From: GCA-2731375 sp964590195
Lineage (GTDB): Bacteria > Pseudomonadota > Alphaproteobacteria > GCA-2731375
Direction of reading: 5' to 3'
Assembly: GCA_964590195.1 (NCBI GenBank)
Contig: CAZPWJ010000003.1
Location: forward strand, 59,164 to 123,163
DNA length: 64,000 bases
Made by a program: the position numbers and the translations under genes. Shown here piece after piece: positions 40,950-49,492 of this stretch (positions are counted from its first letter, which is position 1; each line of letters starts with the position of its first letter). The notes below the pieces were generated by a model. The model worked only from the letters and a program-made list of their open reading frames with translations. It had not been told where the DNA came from and searched no databases.

Positions 40950-42131
40950 ATGCGACGATCAAGACTGCCCGCCGGCGGCGCCAACATCTTTCAGAAAATC
41001 CGCGGCAAACGGAGCGAGGCGGAGGCGGCGGGGCAAAAACTGCTAGACCTATCCATCGGCGAGCCCAAGGGGCCGGCACTGTCGAGCGCCCGGCAGGCGG
41101 CCAGCGCGGCGGTGCTCAGCGATGACGAAAGCATGCACGCCTATCAATATAACGACAGCGCGGCGGTGCCTGATTTTTCCCGCCGCTTCGTCCAGGCGCA
41201 TCTAAAGACGGCGCTTGCCGATGAAGACCTCGATTATCTGCCGATCTCGGGCATCAAGCCGATCCTTGGCCTGCTGCCGCTGGCCTGTGACTGCGCGCGG
41301 GAGCCGGTTACCGTCGCCACCATGACCAAGCCGGGCTATCCCATTCCCGCCGATTGGTGCGATTACCATGTCAATGTGGGCCACTATGCCCTGGCCTTGA
41401 ACGCTGGCAACGGGTTCCGTTTTGCATTGGCCGATATTGCGGCGAACACGGATCTGATCATGACCAACTATCCCCATAATCCATCGGGGCAGATCGCCGA
41501 TGCGGCCTGGTGGCGGCAGCTGTGCCTCTATTGCAGCGAACAGGATATCCGCCTGTTCAACGATGCGGCCTATATCTCACTGTCACATACCGAGGACAGC
41601 GCCGCCCTGAGTGAAATTGCCGTGGATTATCCCGAGCTGTCCTGGGCCGAAGGCTTCACGGCGGCCAAGTTAATCGGCAACGGCACCGGCTGGCATGTGG
41701 GCGCCATGGTTGGCTCGGCGGATTTCATCGCTGACATGAAGGAGGTCAAAGGCAAGACTGATGCGGGTTTCGTGGCCCCCATGGCCGCCGGCGTCATCGC
41801 CGCCCTGGAAAATGACCAGCAAGGCATTGCCGGGTTTAGAACGTTGTATAGGGAACGGCTGGATCTTCTCATGGCGCTGATGACGGCTTGCGGCATGCGC
41901 CCGGCCTCCGAGCCGAAAGCGGGATTCTATACTTTGTGGGAAACGCCCAGTCAGGCCTTTGGTGAAAAGATCGACAGGGCCGAGCAGTTCAATTTCATGA
42001 TGATCGAAAACACCGGCGTGGTCGGCGTGCACTTCGGCGACTTCCTGCGCTACGCGGTCTGCGCCGATGTTGGTGCCATGGCGGTGGACCTCAAGTCCGC
42101 GTTCGAGGCCGCCGCCGTGTCGTATGGTTAG
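40950..42131 (+). CDS. Class I/II PLP-dependent aminotransferase
   Basis: This is a fold-type I aminotransferase of about 393 residues. LLDLSIGEPKGPALSSAR lies at the N-terminus, LIMTNYPHNPSGQIAD holds the Asn that contacts PLP, and LFNDAAYISL holds the Asp and Tyr pair. AAKLIGNGTGWHVGAMVG has the catalytic Lys in place of the common SxSK form. It resembles aspartate- or LL-diaminopimelate-type aminotransferases but lacks enough features to name a substrate. ATG 40950 is chosen because AGAAGGA lies 9 bases upstream; ATG 40941 and TTG 40914 are alternatives. It diverges from the formate/nitrite channel. Confidence 0.85.
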   Translation: MRRSRLPAGGANIFQKIRGKRSEAEAAGQKLLDLSIGEPKGPALSSARQAASAAVLSDDESMHAYQYNDSAAVPDFSRRFVQAHLKTALADEDLDYLPISGIKPILGLLPLACDCAREPVTVATMTKPGYPIPADWCDYHVNVGHYALALNAGNGFRFALADIAANTDLIMTNYPHNPSGQIADAAWWRQLCLYCSEQDIRLFNDAAYISLSHTEDSAALSEIAVDYPELSWAEGFTAAKLIGNGTGWHVGAMVGSADFIADMKEVKGKTDAGFVAPMAAGVIAALENDQQGIAGFRTLYRERLDLLMALMTACGMRPASEPKAGFYTLWETPSQAFGEKIDRAEQFNFMMIENTGVVGVHFGDFLRYAVCADVGAMAVDLKSAFEAAAVSYG

Positions 42132-42248
42132 TGTCTTTCCGACTTACGCCAGATCTCTGGACCGCCCGCTCCCCCTCCCGGCCGCCCATTGATGATTATC
42201 CCGTGGGGGCGCGGGGGGCTTGGCGTTTCCGTATCAAACGGAAAGACT

Positions 42249-42563
42249 CTAGCCCGCTTGGGCCTGTCCGCCATTGGCTGCCGTGGGCTCGCCCTCGGGG
42301 AAGGGCGCGAAGGGATAGGGCCGCTGTTCGGTGTGAAACGTCTCGAAGGCCACGATCTGTTTCAGGTATTCGCCCAGGCGTGGACCCAGGGCGCGCAGTT
42401 CCTCGTTCACGGAACCGGTGGCCAGGCGGGTGAAGAACTGCACCACGGCAATGGCCAGTATGGCGAATTCCGCGATATTGAAGACCACCGCGAACAGCAC
42501 CATGAAGCAGAGACGCCGCCAGATCGATTGATCGGAGATATTGCTCTTGAGTTGCTCGTCCAT
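42249..42563 (-). CDS. DUF4389 family membrane protein
   Basis: This protein of about 104 residues has SIWRRLCFMVLFAVVFNIAE followed by FAILAIAVVQFFTRLATG, one or two membrane spans. The tail includes LGEYLKQIVAFETFHTEQRPYPF, recognised as DUF4389. Its function is unknown. ATG 42563 is preferred to an upstream codon at 42641, which would add a stretch unlike the family. It is one of two small membrane-protein genes between the aminotransferase and the tRNA gene. Confidence 0.8.
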   Translation of the reverse strand: MDEQLKSNISDQSIWRRLCFMVLFAVVFNIAEFAILAIAVVQFFTRLATGSVNEELRALGPRLGEYLKQIVAFETFHTEQRPYPFAPFPEGEPTAANGGQAQAG

Positions 42564-42699
42564 GTCGTTGCCAGTCCTCTGCCAGGTGTTATGGGAAGTA
42601 TCCCACAACAGATAGGCGGCGAGAGCGCTCACGCAAGACACTATTAAGTGGCGGGGGGCGGAAATGCCGTGCCGAATTCCGGGCGCCGATTACGGCTGA

Positions 42700-42954
42700 C
42701 TATTTTGGCAGGAACTTCATGTGGTGCTTTTTCGGCAACTCGCCATGGCGGGCCTTGTAGCGGGCGTTGAAGAACCAGGACAGCAGGACGAAGGCGCTGA
42801 TGGTGACAACGCCGGTGCCGAGAACCAGATAGAACGTGAATTCCGACCAGGTAATCCATAACGCCAGCGGTGTCAGCATGCCGATGAAACCGAAGAAGAC
42901 CAGCATGCCTTCCAACACCTTGTCGGATATGGACTCTAGTGTATTTCCCTGCAT
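42700..42954 (-). CDS. Small two-span membrane protein, unknown function
   Basis: This 84-residue protein has two hydrophobic spans, MLVFFGFIGMLTPLALWITW and FYLVLGTGVVTISAFVLLSW. They are followed by a basic tail, FNARYKARHGELPKKHH, that should stay in the cytoplasm by the positive-inside rule. No named family is recognised. It lies 66 bases downstream of the tRNA-Gln gene on the same strand and upstream of the DUF4389 gene, and may be read through from the tRNA promoter. Confidence 0.7.
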   Translation of the reverse strand: MQGNTLESISDKVLEGMLVFFGFIGMLTPLALWITWSEFTFYLVLGTGVVTISAFVLLSWFFNARYKARHGELPKKHHMKFLPK

Positions 42955-43020
42955 GAACGACCCTAACAGACAAAGCCAAAAACACCCGGCGCGGCAATCC
43001 GGCGCCGGGATGTCGATAAA

Positions 43021-43095
43021 TGGTTGGGGCGGCAGGGATCGAACCTGCGAATCACGGGATCAAAACCCGTTGCCTTACCACTTGGCTACGCCCCA
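43021..43095 (-). tRNA. tRNA-Gln (anticodon TTG)
   Basis: On the minus strand the sequence folds as a cloverleaf. The acceptor stem TGGGGCG pairs with CGCCCCA, followed by an encoded CCA (43021-43023). The D arm is GCC...GGC, the anticodon arm is ACGGG-TTTTGAT-CCCGT with anticodon TTG, and the T arm is GCAGG-TTCGATC-CCTGC. It reads CAA (and CAG by wobble). The T-loop and the anticodon loop keep the invariant bases. Confidence 0.96.
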
Positions 43096-43111
43096 ATTTT
43101 CGACGACCGGC

Positions 43112-43140
43112 AATATAGGCATCGAAGCGTTGGGAAACAA
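43112..43140 (-). promoter_or_regulatory. Probable sigma-70 promoter of tRNA-Gln
   Basis: On the minus strand TTGTTT (43135-43140) and TATATT (43112-43117) are separated by exactly 17 bases, and the -10 lies 16 bases before the mature tRNA 5' end. Spacing and hexamers fit a vegetative promoter. Confidence 0.5.
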
Positions 43141-43190
43141 CGCCCAAGACAAGGAAAAAGTGCTTAATTTTCAGGCTCGTCTTTAGCCGG

Positions 43191-44261
43191 CTATTTTGCC
43201 GCGCCGCCGGCTTCCTGGCTGTGCCTGTCCGGCCAGGCGATTATGACGCCGTAACTGCACAATGCCGCGATACCCCAGGCCAGTGCCGTATCCGGTGCGA
43301 ACGAGGCTAACAGGCCAGGCACGCCCGCAAGGCCGAGATATACCAGTAGACCCCAACGCCAGGGCATCCGGTGATAAAGCATATGATGCAAATGGCTGCG
43401 GTCGGAGGCAAAGGGCGAGCGGCCGCGGACCGCGCGCAGAGCCATGACGCGCAGACAGTCGATCACCGGGATCAGAAACCATAAGGCCACCAGGTCCGCC
43501 GGCAGGTCAGTGAAGGCAATGTCGTAAACATAGACGGCCAGCAGCGCGATGATGAAGCTGAGGGCATAACTGCCCGAATCGCCCAAAAACAACCGGCCGC
43601 GCAGATTGAAGGCCAAGGCCACCAACAATGCGGCGCCCAGGGCAAACAAAATCGGCCGCAGGTGATCAGGGGCGAACAACAGCAACTCCACGGTCCAGAA
43701 CAGGCAGAGGCCAATGACGATGCCGTTTTTGCCATCGGCCATGTTTATGGCGTTCTGCAATCCAACAATGCAGACCGCCGTAAAGACCAGAGCGAATTGC
43801 TCAAGGAAAATAACCTGGTTCAAAAAACTGAAATGCAGAAAGCTTAGCAACAACGCCGGGACGATTTCCAGCACTGCCAAGGCCAGCAACAATGACAGTG
43901 CCAGGCGATAGATTGGCCGAATATGGGCCCGGTCATCCAACAGGCCCAACAACAAAGAGGCTAGGCCAGCCATGGCAATGACGAGGTAAAGCGGTAGAAA
44001 ATCAGTTGTCAAAGCGTTGTAGAACAAAGCCAGCAATGCCGGCAGGCCAATCGCCAACCCACCCGCCAGAGGCGTTATTGTGGGGTGAAGCTTACGCTCG
44101 CCGTCCGGAGCATCGAGGATCCCTAGTATATTGCTAATCGGCCGCGCACACAGGCAGACCAGCAGGCTCATTGCCGCCGCCCCCGCGACCGCGAGAAGGC
44201 CGGTTACAGCGCTGCTTAAAACCCCGCTAATAGCTGCCTCCTTCACGTTGACGCGCCCCAT
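43191..44261 (-). CDS. WecA/MraY-like glycosyl-1-phosphate transferase
   Basis: This 356-residue multispan membrane enzyme of the polyprenyl-phosphate N-acetylhexosamine-1-phosphate transferase family starts glycan assembly on undecaprenyl phosphate. Signatures are KLHPTITPLAGGLAIG, LGLLDDRAHIRP (Asp pair), NMADGKNGIVIG (the usual form is NMxDGxxG), FLGDSGSYALSF and the cytoplasmic His motif DRSHLHHML. About 10 hydrophobic helices are visible. It is the WecA rather than the MraY type. It diverges from the nucleotide-sugar epimerase group, with a 234-base spacer, and probably makes the lipid-linked first sugar for O-antigen or capsule. Confidence 0.9.
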   Translation of the reverse strand: MGRVNVKEAAISGVLSSAVTGLLAVAGAAAMSLLVCLCARPISNILGILDAPDGERKLHPTITPLAGGLAIGLPALLALFYNALTTDFLPLYLVIAMAGLASLLLGLLDDRAHIRPIYRLALSLLLALAVLEIVPALLLSFLHFSFLNQVIFLEQFALVFTAVCIVGLQNAINMADGKNGIVIGLCLFWTVELLLFAPDHLRPILFALGAALLVALAFNLRGRLFLGDSGSYALSFIIALLAVYVYDIAFTDLPADLVALWFLIPVIDCLRVMALRAVRGRSPFASDRSHLHHMLYHRMPWRWGLLVYLGLAGVPGLLASFAPDTALAWGIAALCSYGVIIAWPDRHSQEAGGAAK

Positions 44262-44495
44262 GGGAGAGCGTAGTTAAGTGTACTATTTCGATAGCCCGAA
44301 TTCGATAGCCTAGTCAGGCGGATTGACGATACGTTTGAAACTATGTCTGATTGGCGCCATAAGCCAGCGTTACGTTCACTAGTATGCACGGCGCTGAATG
44401 GCGGTGAACTACTCGAATAGGCTATTTGGGGGTACAGGGTCAAATCTTGCCTTTGGGCGAGGTGGATTTGAGCCCGATTTGGAGCGATTGAGCGT
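44262..44495. other. Divergent intergenic region with short direct repeat
   Basis: This 234-base AT-richer spacer lies between two divergent surface-sugar genes. TTCGATAGCC occurs twice, at 44287-44296 and 44301-44310 (14-base period), which could form a regulator-binding pair. I see no convincing promoter hexamers at standard spacing, no RNA and no small gene. Confidence 0.35.
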
Positions 44496-45497
44496 ATGAC
44501 GAACTTGCTTACCGGTGCTGCTGGTTTCATCGGTTTTCACGTGGCCCGGCGTCTGTTGGATCGGGGCGAGCGGGTCGTCGGAGTCGATAACCTAAGCCCC
44601 TACTATTCCGTGAACCTGAAGGAAGACCGGTTGCGGCAGTTGTTGCAGCATCCCAATTTCAGCTTCCATCAGGTCAATATCGCTGACCGGGGGGCCATAC
44701 AGGAAGCGGTGGGCGGACAGAAATTCGCCTCGATCATCCATTTGGCAGCCCAGGCCGGGGTCCGCTATTCCCTGGAAAATCCATTTGCCTATATCGAGGC
44801 CAACGTGGTTGGCCATATGGTAATTCTCGAACTGGCCCGCCAACAAGCGGCGCTGGAGCATCTGGTTTATGCATCCTCGTCCTCCGTGTACGGCGGCAAC
44901 ACAAAATTTCCCTTCAGCGAGGATGACCGGGTTGACCTTCCCGTATCGCTGTATGCCGCCACCAAGAAAGCGGACGAATTGCTGTCGCAATCCTATGCTC
45001 ATTTATATGGCATCCCGCAAACCGGCCTGCGTTTCTTTACCGTTTATGGCCCCTGGGGCCGGCCGGACATGGCCCTGTGGCTGTTTACGGAGGCGATCCT
45101 GGCAGGGCGAGCAATCAAGGTTTTCAACAACGGTGATATGCGTCGGGACTTTACCTACGTGGATGATATCGTCACGGGCATCCTGGCCGCGCGCGATAAC
45201 CCGCCGGCCCGGAAAGATAGTGGGAATGATGGTGTTGATGCCAGCGGCGCGCCGCACCGGGTCTACAATATCGGCAATAACCATCCCGAACAGCTGTTGC
45301 GCCTGATCGAAGTGCTGGAAGACGCCCTTGGCCGCGAGGCGGAGCGGATTTTGCTGCCCATGCAGCCCGGTGACGTCAAGGAAACCTATGCCGATTTGAC
45401 CGCCATTGAACGAGATCTTGGCTTCAAGCCGGCCACCACCATTGAACAGGGCGTACCTCGATTTACTGACTGGTACCGGGACTATCACAATCTGTAG
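44496..45497 (+). CDS. UDP-glucuronate 4-epimerase-like NAD-dependent epimerase
   Basis: This 333-residue extended short-chain dehydrogenase has the NAD motif GAAGFIGFHVARRLLDRGE at about residues 7-25. YASSSSVYGGNTKFPFSEDD and the catalytic YAATKK (Tyr-x-x-x-Lys) follow. TVYGPWGRPDMALWLFTEAI and DFTYVDDIVTGILA are the hallmarks of the UDP-glucuronate to UDP-galacturonate epimerase subgroup (GAE/LspL/CapI). The product would be an acidic sugar for capsule or LPS. It starts the plus-strand group with an exporter, galE and gmhA. The ATG 44496 sits right before the Rossmann strand. Confidence 0.9.
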   Translation: MTNLLTGAAGFIGFHVARRLLDRGERVVGVDNLSPYYSVNLKEDRLRQLLQHPNFSFHQVNIADRGAIQEAVGGQKFASIIHLAAQAGVRYSLENPFAYIEANVVGHMVILELARQQAALEHLVYASSSSVYGGNTKFPFSEDDRVDLPVSLYAATKKADELLSQSYAHLYGIPQTGLRFFTVYGPWGRPDMALWLFTEAILAGRAIKVFNNGDMRRDFTYVDDIVTGILAARDNPPARKDSGNDGVDASGAPHRVYNIGNNHPEQLLRLIEVLEDALGREAERILLPMQPGDVKETYADLTAIERDLGFKPATTIEQGVPRFTDWYRDYHNL

Positions 45498-45518
45498 TGG
45501 CCAAATTAAGCCGCTGGC

Positions 45519-46418
45519 ATGAGAGCTGGCGCAAACACATTTGGCCGTGTTGAGGCGCCGGGCCGGGGTATCGCCTGCATGATGGCCGGTTGTCTGTTGT
45601 TGACCGTCAACGATGCCGTGGTGAAGTGGGTCTCTGGTGAGTTCCAGCTGGGACAGGTGCTGGCAACCCGTGGCCTGGCCGCTTTGATCGTCATCATGGC
45701 GGTTGTCGCTTGGCGCAAGGAATTGCATATTTTTCGGATCCGGTATCCGGGAGTGCAATTGGCACGCGCCATTTTGATGATTATCTCCACATTTCTGTTC
45801 GTTTCGGGCTTGCGGGTATTGCCGTTGGCGGAGAACATTGCCATTGCTTTTGTCGGGCCAATCTTCGTTACCGCCCTGGCACCGGTGTTTCTGGCCGAAA
45901 AGGTTGGCTGGCGCCGTTGGACCGCCGTGCTCGTGGGCTTTACAGGCGTGTTGGTGATGTTGCGTCCGGGCGGTGACGGTTTGAACTGGATTGCCCTGTT
46001 TCCGGCCGGTGCGGCCCTGTGCGGTGCCCTGCGGGATATTCTGACCCGGCGCATCTCCCATGGTGAGGCCACCGGCACCACCTTGTTTTATTCCACCCTG
46101 GGCGTAACTCTTGCCGGCGCGGCGGCGGCGCCGTTTGCCTGGCAAACGCCAGGCGCAAGTGATCTGGCGCTTCTCGCTCTGGCCGGGGTATTGTTGTGCA
46201 GCGCGCATTTCCTGCATATCGAGACCTTCCGCTTTGCCGAGGCCGCCTTGGTGGCGCCTTTCAAGTATTCCTCGCTATTGTGGGCCATGGCCTTTGGCTT
46301 TTTGATCTGGGGCGATGTGCCGGATGCCTGGACATTGCTGGGTGCCGGACTCTTGGTCGGCAGCGGCATCTACATATTTCACAGAGAGGGCAGACAACCT
46401 GCTAAGATGTCGCGATGA
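45519..46418 (+). CDS. DMT-superfamily EamA-type transporter
   Basis: This 299-residue membrane protein with ten hydrophobic helices is arranged as two EamA repeats. Repeat one includes GIACMMAGCLLLTVNDAVVK and ENIAIAFVGPIFVTALAPVF, and repeat two includes FAEAALVAPFKYSSLLWAMA and FLIWGDVPDAWTLLGAGLLV. EamA proteins export or import small metabolites, and the substrate is not predictable. It lies between two epimerase genes. Its stop overlaps the galE start by 4 bases (ATGA), so it belongs to the surface-sugar operon, perhaps by position only. Confidence 0.88.
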   Translation: MRAGANTFGRVEAPGRGIACMMAGCLLLTVNDAVVKWVSGEFQLGQVLATRGLAALIVIMAVVAWRKELHIFRIRYPGVQLARAILMIISTFLFVSGLRVLPLAENIAIAFVGPIFVTALAPVFLAEKVGWRRWTAVLVGFTGVLVMLRPGGDGLNWIALFPAGAALCGALRDILTRRISHGEATGTTLFYSTLGVTLAGAAAAPFAWQTPGASDLALLALAGVLLCSAHFLHIETFRFAEAALVAPFKYSSLLWAMAFGFLIWGDVPDAWTLLGAGLLVGSGIYIFHREGRQPAKMSR

Positions 46419-47434
46419 CCAGCTTGGCGCAGCATCCCGTATTGATCACCGGCGGTGCCGGTTATATCGGCAGCCATGCCTTGTTGGCATTACTGGATGA
46501 TGGCCGGGGGGCGGTGGTGGTGGATGATCTGTCCACGGGCCGGCGCGAAGCCGTGCCCGCCGGGGTGCCATTTTATGAAGGCGGGATTGCCGATAACGCC
46601 CTGATCGGGCGGATCATCAAGCAACATGGCTGCCGATCGGTGATGCATTTCGCCGGTTCCATAGTTGTGCCTGAATCGGTGGAGAAGCCGCTGGACTATT
46701 ACCTGAACAATGTCGCCGGCAGTGCCGCATTGCTACGGGCCTGTCTGGATAACGGCATAGAGCGTTTCGTTTTTTCCTCGACGGCGGCGGTATATGACGG
46801 CGCCGGTGGAGTGCCCGTGTCCGAAGAAGGCGTTCTCGCGCCCGCTAATCCTTACGGCCGTAGCAAGTTGATGGTTGAGTGGATGTTGCGCGATATTGCC
46901 GCCGCTACGAGTCTGCAAGTTGCCGTGCTGCGCTATTTCAACGTGGCCGGGGCCGATGCGGCCAGGCGTTCCGGGCAATATTCCAAGGCGGCCACCCATC
47001 TGATCAAGCGTGCCTGTCAGACCGTGCTGGGCCTGTTGCCTCATATTGATGTTTTCGGCAATGATTATCCCACTCCCGACGGCACTTGCGTGCGTGACTA
47101 TATCCATATTTCCGATCTGGCCCGGGCGCATCTTGCGGTGCTCGATCACATCGGCGAAAGTACTGAATATGTCACCATGAATTGCGGTTACGGCCATGGT
47201 TATTCCGTGACCCAGGTGCTCGACGTGGTCGACCGGGTGGCGGGTGAGATGCTGGGCGCCGGGCCCATGCAGCGGCGCCACGGACCCCGCCGGGCGGGTG
47301 ATGCGGCCAGTCTGGTCGCAGATACCTCCCGAATTCGCCAGACTCTGAACTGGCAGCCGGAATATGACGACCTGGCGGTCATGGCGGCGACCGCCCTGGC
47401 GTGGGAAAAACAGCTGATGGATGGGGTGGATTAA
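46415..47434 (+). CDS. galE: UDP-glucose 4-epimerase
   Basis: GalE interconverts UDP-glucose and UDP-galactose with bound NAD. The 339-residue protein has GGAGYIGSHALLALLDDG at the N-terminus, VMHFAGSIVVPESVEKPLDY, and the catalytic FSSTAAVYD with NPYGRSKLMVE (Tyr-x-x-x-Lys). It also has RYFNVAGADAARRSGQYS and DYIHISDLARAHL, the standard GalE signatures. The start overlaps the EamA stop (ATGA) and the stop overlaps gmhA (TAATG), so the three genes are translationally coupled. Confidence 0.95.
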   Translation: MTSLAQHPVLITGGAGYIGSHALLALLDDGRGAVVVDDLSTGRREAVPAGVPFYEGGIADNALIGRIIKQHGCRSVMHFAGSIVVPESVEKPLDYYLNNVAGSAALLRACLDNGIERFVFSSTAAVYDGAGGVPVSEEGVLAPANPYGRSKLMVEWMLRDIAAATSLQVAVLRYFNVAGADAARRSGQYSKAATHLIKRACQTVLGLLPHIDVFGNDYPTPDGTCVRDYIHISDLARAHLAVLDHIGESTEYVTMNCGYGHGYSVTQVLDVVDRVAGEMLGAGPMQRRHGPRRAGDAASLVADTSRIRQTLNWQPEYDDLAVMAATALAWEKQLMDGVD

Positions 47435-48051
47435 TGAACGGAGTAGATTTGCCAGCTCTGGTCACGGCGACGATTGCTGAGTCCATTGCGGTCAAGGAAC
47501 GCATGCTGGCAAATAACATCGGCACGCAGCTTTCGGCCATGGCCGAGGCTGCTGCGTCCGCCATCGCCGGCGGCGGCAAAATACTGTTGTGCGGCAATGG
47601 CGGCTCGGCGGCGGATGCCCAGCATTTGGCCGGCGAATTCCTGGTCCGCCTGCGTTCTTCCTTGAACCGGGACGCCCTGCCGGCGCTGTCGCTGATCACC
47701 GATAGTTCTACCCTGACCGCTTGTGCCAACGACTACGGCTATGATCAGATTTTTGCCCGGCCATTAGAGGCGCTGGGCCGGCAGGGTGATATCTTATTGG
47801 CCATCACCACCTCCGGCAATTCCGCCAATATCCTGGCCGCATTGGAGGTTGCCAGGAAACAAGGCCTGTTGTGCCTGGGCTTCTTAGGGGGCAACGGCGG
47901 CGCCGCCCTGGCGAAATGCGATCAGGCGCTGGTGGTGCCCTCCAATGACACCAATCGTATTCAGGAAAGCCACATCATGCTGGGCCATATTCTGGTTCAG
48001 ATGACGGAAGAGCTGCTGTTGGCCCAAGGCCATATCAAAAAAAAGCCATAA
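47434..48051 (+). CDS. gmhA: SIS-domain sedoheptulose-7-phosphate isomerase (GmhA-like)
   Basis: This 205-residue sugar isomerase makes D-glycero-D-manno-heptose 7-phosphate, the precursor of LPS-core heptose. It has ILLCGNGGSAADAQHLAGEF, with the zinc-ligand His and catalytic Glu, then LLAITTSGNSANILAALEVA, a SIS phosphosugar loop, and RIQESHIMLGHILVQ with a second zinc ligand. ATG 47434 overlaps the galE stop by one base; an in-frame upstream codon at 47401 would overlap galE further. With the GT9-like gene at 11855 it suggests a heptose-bearing LPS. A DnaA-initiator-associating (DiaA) protein has a similar sequence, so the assignment is not certain. Confidence 0.85.
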   Translation: MNGVDLPALVTATIAESIAVKERMLANNIGTQLSAMAEAAASAIAGGGKILLCGNGGSAADAQHLAGEFLVRLRSSLNRDALPALSLITDSSTLTACANDYGYDQIFARPLEALGRQGDILLAITTSGNSANILAALEVARKQGLLCLGFLGGNGGAALAKCDQALVVPSNDTNRIQESHIMLGHILVQMTEELLLAQGHIKKKP

Positions 48052-48078
48052 AAATATCCACCAGAGGAGAGACCAGTC

Positions 48079-48873
48079 ATGAGTGATACCGTACTCTACG
48101 AAGTTGACGGCGCCATTGCCACCGTCACCCTGAACCGTCCGGACCGCCTCAATGCCATGAACAAGGAATTGATCGCGGCGATGGTCGCGACCATGGAGCG
48201 GGCCGCATCCGATCCGGCCATACGCGTTCTGATCCTGACCGGGGCGGGCCGGGGCTTTTGCGCCGGCGGTGATCTGGCCGGCTTCGCCGATGGCGAGTTC
48301 AAGGAGGAGCTGCCGATCGAAAGCAAGATTGCCGACCTGCGCCAGTCCATGCGGACCTCGCAAAGACTGCGGGAAAGCTCGTTCGTCTCCATCGCCGCCA
48401 TCAACGGCGCCTGCGCCGGGGCCGGCATGTCCTGGGCCCTGGCCTGCGATCTGCGCTACGCCGCGCAGTCGGCGAAATTCTCCACCGCCTTTCTGAATGC
48501 CGGCCTGTCGGGGGATTTCGGCGGTACCTTTAGCCTGACCCAGATCGTCGGCACCGCCAAGGCGCGGGAGCTGTATTTGCTGTCGGACCGCTTCACCGCC
48601 GCCGATGCGGAACGTCTGGGCATCGTCTCGGAAGCCGTGCCGGACGACGATTTGATGGCCCATGTGCGCGACAAGGCGCAGCAGATGGCTGATGCCGCGC
48701 CCGTCGCCCTGCGCTGCATCAAGCAGAATTTGAATGACGCCACCAAGTTGAGCATGTCCGAGGCGATGGATAACGAGGCCGACCGTCACAGCCGTTGCGG
48801 CACCACCGAGGACAATACGGAGGCCGCCAAGGCATTTCTGGAGAAACGCAAACCGGTCTTCAAAGGCCGTTGA
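48079..48873 (+). CDS. Enoyl-CoA hydratase/isomerase family protein
   Basis: This 264-residue crotonase-fold protein has the oxyanion-hole segments GAGRGFCAGGDLAGFADGEF and INGACAGAGMSWALACDLRY, and the CoA-binding C-terminal helix SRCGTTEDNTEAAKAFLEKR-KPVF. In true hydratases two Glu residues act near the second and third segments. Here the second position reads FLNAGLSGDFGGTF, with Asp in place of a typical Glu, so it may be an isomerase or a special hydratase. A ribosome site AGAGGAGA lies before ATG 48079. It is a single gene, 27 bases downstream of gmhA. Confidence 0.88.
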   Translation: MSDTVLYEVDGAIATVTLNRPDRLNAMNKELIAAMVATMERAASDPAIRVLILTGAGRGFCAGGDLAGFADGEFKEELPIESKIADLRQSMRTSQRLRESSFVSIAAINGACAGAGMSWALACDLRYAAQSAKFSTAFLNAGLSGDFGGTFSLTQIVGTAKARELYLLSDRFTAADAERLGIVSEAVPDDDLMAHVRDKAQQMADAAPVALRCIKQNLNDATKLSMSEAMDNEADRHSRCGTTEDNTEAAKAFLEKRKPVFKGR

Positions 48874-48973
48874 TTGGACGAGTCAGTTGCCATGGCGGCA
48901 GGTAAGGCCTATTTAGTCGCCCAGAAAACCGACCGGTAATGCCGGCTGGTAATATTGACTGGGACTTGCCGCC

Positions 48974-49474
48974 ATGACAGAGACGAAATCCAACCCCGCG
49001 CCAATGCAGTTCGTGGCCCGGCAAAGTGTTGAACAGGTCGAAGAAGGTTTCGACCTGGCGCCGAAGTTCGATGCCGACGGGCTGTTGCCCGTGGTTACCT
49101 CGGACGCCAGCAGCGGCGAGATGCTGATGCACGGCTATATGAACGACGAGGCCCTGCGTCTGACCATCGAAACCGGCGAGGCGCATTACTACAGCCGCAG
49201 CCGCCAGGTGCTCTGGCATAAGGGCGCGACCTCGGGCCTGGTGCAAAAGGTCGTGGAAATGCGCATTGATGACGATCAGGATTCGGTCTGGCTGCGGGTT
49301 GATGTGGCGGGCGGGGCATCATGCCATGTCGGTTACCGCTCCTGCTTTTACCGCTCGGTTCCCCTCGGCCCCAGCCAGAGCGGCGCCGCGCCGCGCCTGC
49401 AATACGAAGAAACGGAAAAAGTCTTCGATCCCAAGGCGGTCTATGGCGACGCCCCCAACCCAACAAAACTGTAG
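48974..49474 (+). CDS. hisI: Phosphoribosyl-AMP cyclohydrolase
   Basis: HisI opens the adenine ring of phosphoribosyl-AMP in histidine synthesis, using zinc. The protein has LPVVTSDASSGEMLMHGYMN, DEALRLTIETGEAHYYSRSR, QVLWHKGATSGLVQKVVEMR and the zinc-ligand segment ASCHVGYRSCFYR. The 166-residue length includes an N-terminal extension of about 35 residues and a tail. No HisE domain is fused and no other his gene is nearby, so it is separated from the rest of the pathway, as is common in alphaproteobacteria. It converges on the acid phosphatase gene. Confidence 0.95.
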   Translation: MTETKSNPAPMQFVARQSVEQVEEGFDLAPKFDADGLLPVVTSDASSGEMLMHGYMNDEALRLTIETGEAHYYSRSRQVLWHKGATSGLVQKVVEMRIDDDQDSVWLRVDVAGGASCHVGYRSCFYRSVPLGPSQSGAAPRLQYEETEKVFDPKAVYGDAPNPTKL

Positions 49475-49492
49475 CTGTAGCTGTAAACAGGA

